Shown: piece by piece, positions 36,394 to 43,260 of the stretch
How the letters are laid out: each line of letters starts with the position of its first letter
Numbering within the stretch: the stretch's first letter is position 1
Source of the DNA: Pseudomonadota bacterium
Lineage (GTDB): Bacteria > Pseudomonadota > Gammaproteobacteria > Burkholderiales > Burkholderiaceae_C
NCBI GenBank assembly: GCA_030538085.1
Contig: JAUNUR010000022.1
Location: 1-43,260 of the forward strand
DNA: 43,260 nt
Reading direction: 5' to 3'
Program-made: the position numbers and the translations under genes
Notes under the pieces: generated by a model
Database searches by the model: none
What the model was told of the DNA's origin: nothing
The model's input: the letters and a program-made list of their open reading frames with translations, nothing else

Positions 36394-37377
36394 TTGTCCT
36401 CATCTCAAACTCCCACCACACGCGCATTGACGCTGGCCGCCGCCGACATGCGCGAGGTCGACGCCGCCATCGTGCGCCGCCTTGCATCCGAAGTTCCCCT
36501 GGTGGGCCAGGTGGCGCGCTACATCGTCTCGGCGGGCGGCAAGCGTCTGCGCCCCGTGCTGCTGGTCTTGACTTGCCAAGCGCTCGGTCGTCCGCACCCA
36601 CAACGCCACAACCTGGCAGCGGTGGTGGAATTCATCCACACCGCCACGCTGCTGCACGACGACGTGGTCGATGAGTCGACGCTGCGCCGAGGCCGGGCAA
36701 CGGCCAATGAGGTATTCGGCAATCCGGCCAGCGTGCTGGTCGGCGACTTCCTGTATTCACGCGCCTTCCAGATGATGGTGGAAAGCGGCAACATGCGCAT
36801 CATGCAAGTACTTGCCGATGCCACCAACGTCATCGCCGAAGGCGAGGTTCTGCAGTTGATGAACATGCACGACGCCTCGCTCGACGAAGCCGGCTACCTG
36901 CGCGTGATTCGCTCCAAGACCGCCAAGCTGTTCGAAGCCAGTTGCCGGCTCGCGGCCATCCTCGCCGACAGTCCACCGGAGCTGGAAGAAGCATGCGCCG
37001 AATACGGGCAGTCCCTTGGCACCGCTTTTCAGGTGATTGATGACGTGCTGGATTACGACGGTGACGCCACGGAGATGGGCAAGAACCTGGGCGACGATCT
37101 TCGCGAAGGCAAGGCCACGCTTCCGCTGATTCTCGCCATGAAGCTCGGAACCCCTGAACAGGCAGCCGTCATTCGCCAAGCCATCGAAACCGGCAGCACG
37201 GCGGAGCTGGCGCATATCGTGGACATCGTGCGCGGCACGGGCGCCTTGGATGGGACACGCGCGGCGGCGGCGGCCCAAGCCGAGCGCGCGGTGAACGCGG
37301 CCCGCGCCTTGCCGGCCAATGAATACACCAACAGTTTGATAGAATTGGCGGCTCAGCTTTTGCAGCGACGCTCCTAG
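36394..37377 (+). CDS. ispB: Octaprenyl-diphosphate synthase-type polyprenyl synthetase
   Basis: Trans-prenyltransferase that makes the C40-type side chain of ubiquinone from FPP and IPP. Predicted 327 residues. Both aspartate-rich motifs are present: DDVVD (89-93, in [10 protein letters not shown]) and DDVLD (216-220). GGKRLRP (49-55), [25 protein letters not shown] and [16 protein letters not shown] are typical. The start is TTG at 36394, because the 18 residues before the first ATG (36448) match family N-termini in style ([13 protein letters not shown]); the short form from Met19 cannot be ruled out. Exact chain length is not readable, so the ispB name rests on context and similarity. Divergent from rplU. 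Confidence 0.92.
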   Translation: MSSSQTPTTRALTLAAADMREVDAAIVRRLASEVPLVGQVARYIVSAGGKRLRPVLLVLTCQALGRPHPQRHNLAAVVEFIHTATLLHDDVVDESTLRRGRATANEVFGNPASVLVGDFLYSRAFQMMVESGNMRIMQVLADATNVIAEGEVLQLMNMHDASLDEAGYLRVIRSKTAKLFEASCRLAAILADSPPELEEACAEYGQSLGTAFQVIDDVLDYDGDATEMGKNLGDDLREGKATLPLILAMKLGTPEQAAVIRQAIETGSTAELAHIVDIVRGTGALDGTRAAAAAQAERAVNAARALPANEYTNSLIELAAQLLQRRS

Positions 37378-37396
37378 GCGTCGGCATTGACACCGT

Positions 37397-37475
<79 letters not shown>

Positions 37476-37590
37476 CCAGCCGCCACATGCCGGCCTCATG
37501 GAAGGCATGCGCACCAAGTCTTGCGGCATGTGTCGATTGATGCACACATTCTCCAATCAGCGGCATTTACAGATTTTCACCGATAGGCGA

Positions 37591-37621
37591 TGATCAAGAG
37601 GCTTTTTTGTTTACTTGATCA
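37591..37621 (+). promoter_or_regulatory. Hairpin abutting the pilB start codon
   Basis: TGATCAAG (37591-37598) and CTTGATCA (37614-37621) are perfect 8-bp arms with a 15-base T-rich loop. The right arm ends three bases before the ATG. The only Shine-Dalgarno-like bases (AGAGG) lie in the left arm/loop, far from the start. It could limit translation or be a protein-binding site. Confidence 0.5.
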
Positions 37622-37624
37622 CTC

Positions 37625-39367
<1,743 letters not shown>

Positions 39368-39397
39368 TCCGCACTCTCATAGAACTGGAAAGAAAAC

Positions 39398-40621
39398 ATG
39401 GCAACTCGAGTCGCTGGCGCGAAGGGCGTCAAGGAATTCGTCTACGAATGGGAGGGTAAGGATCGCAACGGCAAGATCGTTCGTGGCGAGACTCGCGCCA
39501 GTGGAGAAAGTCAAGTGCAGGCGACCTTGCGTCGCCAGGGGATTTTCACCACCAAGATCAAGAAGCGCCGCATGCGCGCGGGCAAGAAGATCAAGCCGAA
39601 GGACATCGCGATCTTCACTCGTCAACTGGCGACCATGATGAAAGCCGGTGTTCCGCTGCTGCAGTCATTCGACATCGTGGCACGCGGCAACCCGAATCCA
39701 AGCGTGACAAAGCTGCTGAACGACATTCGATCGGATGTTGAAACGGGAACATCCTTGTCTGCAGCGTTCCGAAAATTTCCTCTTTATTTCAACAACCTGT
39801 ACTGCAATTTGGTGGAAGCGGGTGAGGCAGCAGGTATTTTGGAAAGCTTGCTGGACCGCTTGGCGACGTACATGGAGAAGACGGAGGCCATCAAGTCCAA
39901 GATCAAATCCGCATTGATGTACCCCATTTCCGTGATCGTGGTGGCCCTCGTGGTGGTCGCTGTCATCATGATCTTTGTCATCCCAGCATTCAAGGAAGTG
40001 TTTTCGAATTTTGGGGCGGATTTGCCTGCGCCAACCATGTTCGTGATTGCCATGAGCGAATTTTTCGTTCAATGGTGGTGGCTGATCTTTGGGGGACTAG
40101 GGGCTGGCATCTACTTTTTCATGCAAGCCTGGAAACGCAGTGAAAAAGTGCAGATGTTCATGGATCGTCTGCTTCTGAAGGTTCCCATCTTTGGTGTTCT
40201 CGTGGAAAAATCAGTCGTCGCACGATGGACACGAACACTGTCCACCATGTTCGCTGCCGGCGTGCCCTTGGTTGAATCTCTCGATTCCGTGGGAGGCGCT
40301 TCGGGCAACTCACTGTACAAACAGGCCACCGACAAGATTCAACAAGAAGTCTCTACCGGCACGAGCCTCACGGCAGCCATGACCAATGCCAACATATTCC
40401 CCAGCATGGTCCTGCAAATGACGGCGATCGGCGAGGAATCCGGCGCGCTGGACCACATGCTGGGCAAGGCCGCCGATTTCTATGAAGCCGAGGTCGATGA
40501 AATGGTGGCCGGCCTTTCCAGTTTGATGGAACCCATCATCATCGTGATCCTGGGCACCATCATCGGTGGCATCGTGGTGTCGATGTACCTGCCCATCTTC
40601 AAGCTGGGTCAGGTGGTCTGA
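39398..40621 (+). CDS. pilC: Type IV pilus inner-membrane platform protein PilC
   Basis: Inner-membrane protein of 407 residues around which PilB/PilT ATPases work. Two T2SSF domains (about 70-195 and 275-397) are visible. They show FTRQLATMMKAGVPLLQSFDIV and its partner WTRTLSTMFAAGVPLVESLDSV. Transmembrane segments are near 172-192 (PISVIVVALVVVAVIMIFVIP), 215-240 and 375-397. GEEAGxL-type motifs appear as EAGEAAGILES and IGEESGALDHM. GGAAAG precedes ATG 39398. Its stop shares one base with the pilD start. Confidence 0.97.
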   Translation: MATRVAGAKGVKEFVYEWEGKDRNGKIVRGETRASGESQVQATLRRQGIFTTKIKKRRMRAGKKIKPKDIAIFTRQLATMMKAGVPLLQSFDIVARGNPNPSVTKLLNDIRSDVETGTSLSAAFRKFPLYFNNLYCNLVEAGEAAGILESLLDRLATYMEKTEAIKSKIKSALMYPISVIVVALVVVAVIMIFVIPAFKEVFSNFGADLPAPTMFVIAMSEFFVQWWWLIFGGLGAGIYFFMQAWKRSEKVQMFMDRLLLKVPIFGVLVEKSVVARWTRTLSTMFAAGVPLVESLDSVGGASGNSLYKQATDKIQQEVSTGTSLTAAMTNANIFPSMVLQMTAIGEESGALDHMLGKAADFYEAEVDEMVAGLSSLMEPIIIVILGTIIGGIVVSMYLPIFKLGQVV

Positions 40622-41463
40622 TGCCCGATGCACTCTGGCTGCACACCGTGCTGGGCGGTGTGTTGGGGCTGCTCATCGGCAGCTTTCTCAACGTGGTGAT
40701 TTACCGCCTGCCTCGAATGCTGGAGCGCTACTGGGCCGCTGGATGTGCTGAACTGGCCGGGCAACCCGCCCCCCAGCACGAGACCTTCAACCTGTTGATA
40801 CCACGCTCACGCTGCCAGCAGTGTGGTCACCAGATTCGCTGGTTCGAGAACATCCCCATCTTCAGTTACCTATTCCTGCGCGGCAAATGTTCCGCTTGCG
40901 GCACCTCCATCAGCGTTCGCTATCCACTGGTCGAGTTGACCACTGGATTGCTGTTTGCATGGTGCGCCTGGCGTTGGGGCTGGACGTGGACAGCCGCCGC
41001 GTGGTGCACATTTGCCGCCACATTGGTCACCTTGACCCTGATCGACTGGGACACCACCCTGCTGCCCGACGACCTGACGCTGCCGCTGCTGTGGCTGGGC
41101 TTGATCACATCCGCCCTGGGCATCACCGGCGTGCGCCTGCCCGACGCGGTCTGGGGCGCCGTCGGCGGTTACATGTCCTTGTGGCTGGTCTACTGGGGCT
41201 TCAAGCTGATAAGAAACAAGGAAGGCATGGGTTTTGGCGATTTCAAGCTGTTCGCCGCGCTGGGCGCCTGGTTCGGGTGGCAAGCGCTGATCCCCATCAT
41301 CTTGATGGCGTCCGTCATCGGCTCGCTGGTGGGTATTGGTATGAAGCTGACCAGCTCGCTGCGCGAAGGCGGTGCCGTGCCATTCGGTCCGTTCCTGGCC
41401 ATGGGCGGCCTCACCGCCATGATCTTCGGCCCCCAGTCGATCCTGCGAGTGATCGGCCTTTAA
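40621..41463 (+). CDS. pilD: Type IV prepilin peptidase/N-methyltransferase PilD
   Basis: Inner-membrane aspartyl protease of 280 residues that cleaves type III leader peptides of prepilins and methylates the new N-terminus. The N-terminal methylase-like domain has the zinc cysteines CQQC and CSAC (about 62-100). Catalytic Asp residues are in LTLIDWDTTLLPDD and in GFGDFKLFAALGAW (GxGD motif). About eight hydrophobic segments are seen. The start overlaps the pilC stop by one base (TGATG), giving coupled translation. The same enzyme would serve any type II secretion system of the cell. Confidence 0.96.
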   Translation: MPDALWLHTVLGGVLGLLIGSFLNVVIYRLPRMLERYWAAGCAELAGQPAPQHETFNLLIPRSRCQQCGHQIRWFENIPIFSYLFLRGKCSACGTSISVRYPLVELTTGLLFAWCAWRWGWTWTAAAWCTFAATLVTLTLIDWDTTLLPDDLTLPLLWLGLITSALGITGVRLPDAVWGAVGGYMSLWLVYWGFKLIRNKEGMGFGDFKLFAALGAWFGWQALIPIILMASVIGSLVGIGMKLTSSLREGGAVPFGPFLAMGGLTAMIFGPQSILRVIGL

Positions 41464-41476
41464 GCAAGTCAGCTTC

Positions 41477-42091
41477 ATGCCACCCGCGCTGCTCATCGGG
41501 TTGACCGGCGGCATTGGCAGCGGCAAGAGTACCGTATCTCGCATGCTGGCCGAACGCGGTGCGGCAGTGATTGACGCCGACGCCATTTCGCGCGCCACCA
41601 CGGCACCCGGCGGCTCCGCCATACCTGCCATCGCAAAGACCTTTGGGCCAGCACTGATCGGTGACGATGGCGCACTCGACCGCGCGGCCATGCGCGAGCT
41701 GGTGTTCTGCGATGCCAGCGCCCGGCAGCATCTCGAAGCCATCATCCATCCCCTCGTCGGGCAGGAGACTGATCGCCAGGCAGAGCAAGCACTGGCCGCC
41801 GGTCACCCCATGCTGGTGTTCGACGTACCGCTGCTGGTCGAATCCGGCCCGCGCTGGCGTGGCCGGGTGGATCGCGTGTGGGTGGTTGATTGCGATCCGG
41901 AAACCCAGATCGAGCGCGTGATAACGCGCAACCAGCTGCCGCGCGAGCAGGTCGAGCAAATCCTGGCCGCCCAGTCACCCCGCGCGCAACGCCTGGCGGC
42001 GGCCGACACGGCGCTGTTCAACGGTGCGGGGATCACGCTCGACGCCCTGCGCCACCATGTGCAGATCGCGGCAACCGCCTTCGGGCTATGA
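41477..42091 (+). CDS. coaE: Dephospho-CoA kinase
   Basis: Last enzyme of CoA synthesis, phosphorylating the 3'-OH of dephospho-CoA. Predicted 204 residues with P-loop IGLTGGIGSGKSTV near residues 5-18, DADAISRATTAPGG as the substrate region, HPLVG, VFDVPLLVESG and the lid VITRNQLPREQVEQILAAQ. All match the family. It lies 13 bases after pilD, the conserved order in beta- and gammaproteobacteria. Confidence 0.97.
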   Translation: MPPALLIGLTGGIGSGKSTVSRMLAERGAAVIDADAISRATTAPGGSAIPAIAKTFGPALIGDDGALDRAAMRELVFCDASARQHLEAIIHPLVGQETDRQAEQALAAGHPMLVFDVPLLVESGPRWRGRVDRVWVVDCDPETQIERVITRNQLPREQVEQILAAQSPRAQRLAAADTALFNGAGITLDALRHHVQIAATAFGL

Positions 42092-42118
42092 TGCCGCGTC
42101 CCTGAAAAGGCGCTTCGC

Positions 42119-42874
42119 GTGATCCTGTACGAGTATCCCTTCAACGAACGCATCCGCACCTACCTTCGGCTTGAACATCTGTTTGGCCGTCTGGGTCAGC
42201 TCCTGCCACGCGACAGCGCGCTTGACCACCACTACGTACTAATCACTATCTTCGAGGTGATGGATGTCACCAGTCGCGCTGACCTGAAGTCGGAAGTGCT
42301 AAAAGACCTCGACAAGCAGAAAGCGCACATGGCTGCGTTCCGCGGCAATCCAGCCATTTCAGAGGCCTCGCTCGATGCCTTCTTGGCGCAGTTGGACGAT
42401 GCCTTCCAGCAACTCAGCCAGCAAACCGGAAAGTCTGGGCATGAGCTGACCGACAACGAGTGGCTAATGAGTATCCGCAGCCGCACCGTCATCCCCGGCG
42501 GCACCTGCGGGTTCGACCTGCCGGCCTATCACGCCTGGCAGCATGAGCAGCCGGCCTCGCGACGTGCCGATCTGCAATCGTGGGCCGCCTCGCTGGCTCC
42601 CATGGCCCAGGCCATCACGCTGCTGCTGCAGATCCTGCGCGACTCGGGCAAACCGCAGAAAGTGATGGCCACCGCTGGCCAATTTCAGCAGACGCTGCCG
42701 CAAGGCCGCAGCTTTCAGCTGCTGCGGCTGCGCATCGACGAATCGCTGCAACTGATTCCCGAGATCAGCGGCAACCGCCTGATGGCCTCGGTTCGGCTGA
42801 TGCGGCAGGACGCCGATGGCAAGCTGCACATCGCACGCGAAGACGCGGCATTCGAACTGGCCTTGTGCGCATGA
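42119..42874 (+). CDS. zapD: Cell division protein ZapD
   Basis: Cytosolic FtsZ-binding protein that cross-links FtsZ filaments at the division ring; 251 residues, the family's usual length. The start MILYEYPFNERIRTYLRLEHLF (GTG initiation codon at 42119) and the segments GGTCGFDLPAYHAWQ and SGKPQKVMATAGQFQQTL are hallmarks. It follows coaE by 27 bases and overlaps yacG by four bases (ATGA). Confidence 0.96.
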   Translation: MILYEYPFNERIRTYLRLEHLFGRLGQLLPRDSALDHHYVLITIFEVMDVTSRADLKSEVLKDLDKQKAHMAAFRGNPAISEASLDAFLAQLDDAFQQLSQQTGKSGHELTDNEWLMSIRSRTVIPGGTCGFDLPAYHAWQHEQPASRRADLQSWAASLAPMAQAITLLLQILRDSGKPQKVMATAGQFQQTLPQGRSFQLLRLRIDESLQLIPEISGNRLMASVRLMRQDADGKLHIAREDAAFELALCA

Positions 42875-43080
42875 AAGACAGCCCACTTCCTCCCATCACC
42901 AAGCCACGTACCGTGCGCTGCCCGGCTTGCGGCGGCCCCAGCGTGTATGTGCCCGAAAACCGCTACCGACCGTTCTGCAGCGAACGCTGCAAGTTGCACG
43001 ACCTGGGCGCCTGGGCCAGCGAGAGTTTTCGCGTCGAGGTGCAGGAGAACGATGGCGCTGAAGAGTCGCCTGCGCCTTGA
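42871..43080 (+). CDS. yacG: DNA gyrase inhibitor YacG (small zinc-finger protein)
   Basis: A 69-residue zinc protein that in E. coli binds GyrB and inhibits gyrase. The four zinc ligands are Cys17 and Cys20 (CPAC) and Cys36 and Cys40 (CSERC), followed by KLHDLGAWASESFRV, all conserved. The longer open frame from 42580 is only the antiphase of zapD; the coupled ATG in ATGA is the start. Last gene of the pil-coaE-zapD operon. Confidence 0.96.
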   Translation: MKDSPLPPITKPRTVRCPACGGPSVYVPENRYRPFCSERCKLHDLGAWASESFRVEVQENDGAEESPAP

Positions 43081-43090
43081 CGTGCAAATT

Positions 43091-43111
43091 CCCCCTAAAA
43101 AAGTGAGGGGG
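43091..43111 (+). terminator. Weak hairpin after yacG
   Basis: CCCCCT / AGGGGG arms with a 9-base A-rich loop begin 11 bases after the yacG stop, with a T-rich stretch (ATATTTTTTC) 10 bases further on. Possible operon end. Confidence 0.4.
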
Positions 43112-43147
43112 AGGCTTCATATTTTTTCAGTTCTGATATGCGGCTTT

Positions 43148-43176
43148 GACGCTTGCGAATCAAGCGCGAGCAGCTC
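43148..43176. repeat. Short interspersed repeat after yacG
   Basis: GACGCTTGCGAATCAAGCGC followed by GAGCAGCTC: GCTTG/CAAGC arms plus the AGCAGCT tail shared with the elements at 29387 and 34411. The remaining bases to the window end hold no gene I can support. Confidence 0.5.
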
Positions 43177-43260
43177 TTCTTTTCATACCGATGAGCCGCA
43201 TTAAACCTAGAAACGGCAGTTGGATGCGCCCGAGCGTGCCGTGATGGGCGTGTCAGGCAA

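Overview
The window looks like a chromosome segment of a GC-rich betaproteobacterium, most likely Burkholderiales family Comamonadaceae. The basis is the overall gene order (proB-obgE-rpmA-rplU, ispB, tRNA-Pro, pilB-pilC-pilD-coaE-zapD-yacG), the H-NS-like protein, the strong GC third-position bias, and short intergenic repeats of a kind common in that family. This is inference from gene content; no 16S gene is present. I see no transposase, integrase, CRISPR array or rRNA.

Left part (1-11.4 kb): a two-partner secretion locus read leftwards. A FhaC/ShlB-type outer-membrane transporter (tpsB) is followed by a giant filamentous-haemagglutinin/CdiA-like exoprotein (tpsA). The tpsA frame stays open for at least 3164 codons and leaves the window before its C-terminus, so a toxin tip and immunity gene, if present, lie to the left and cannot be seen.

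Middle-left (11.8-20 kb): mostly single genes separated by repeats. They are an NlpC/P60 lipoprotein, a BMP-family and an amino-acid-type periplasmic binding protein (neither with a permease nearby), a TetR regulator, dcd, a small putative membrane protein, an ornithine-cyclodeaminase-family reductase, pcp and a YpfJ-like zinc metallopeptidase.

Centre (20-30 kb): rhlE, a DUF445 membrane protein coupled to apaH, two CNNM/CorC (hemolysin-family) membrane proteins, an H-NS-like protein, a small membrane protein with an HExxH motif, monothiol glutaredoxin, and a YidB-OmpA fusion protein.

Right part (29.5-43 kb): housekeeping genes. proS is coupled to a lytic transglycosylase and is divergent from rppH-CNP1. 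proB, obgE, rpmA and rplU lie on the minus strand. ispB, tRNA-Pro(CGG) and the type IV pilus/CoA/division cluster pilB-pilC-pilD-coaE-zapD-yacG lie on the plus strand.

The intergenic spaces are rich in at least four families of interspersed inverted repeats. The most unusual signals are three. The first is a dnaX-like A AAA AAG heptamer with an upstream AGGGAG inside tpsA. The second is an 8-bp-arm hairpin abutting the pilB start codon. The third is the small HExxH membrane protein. All assignments are by eye from translated sequence and family knowledge; no database search was run.
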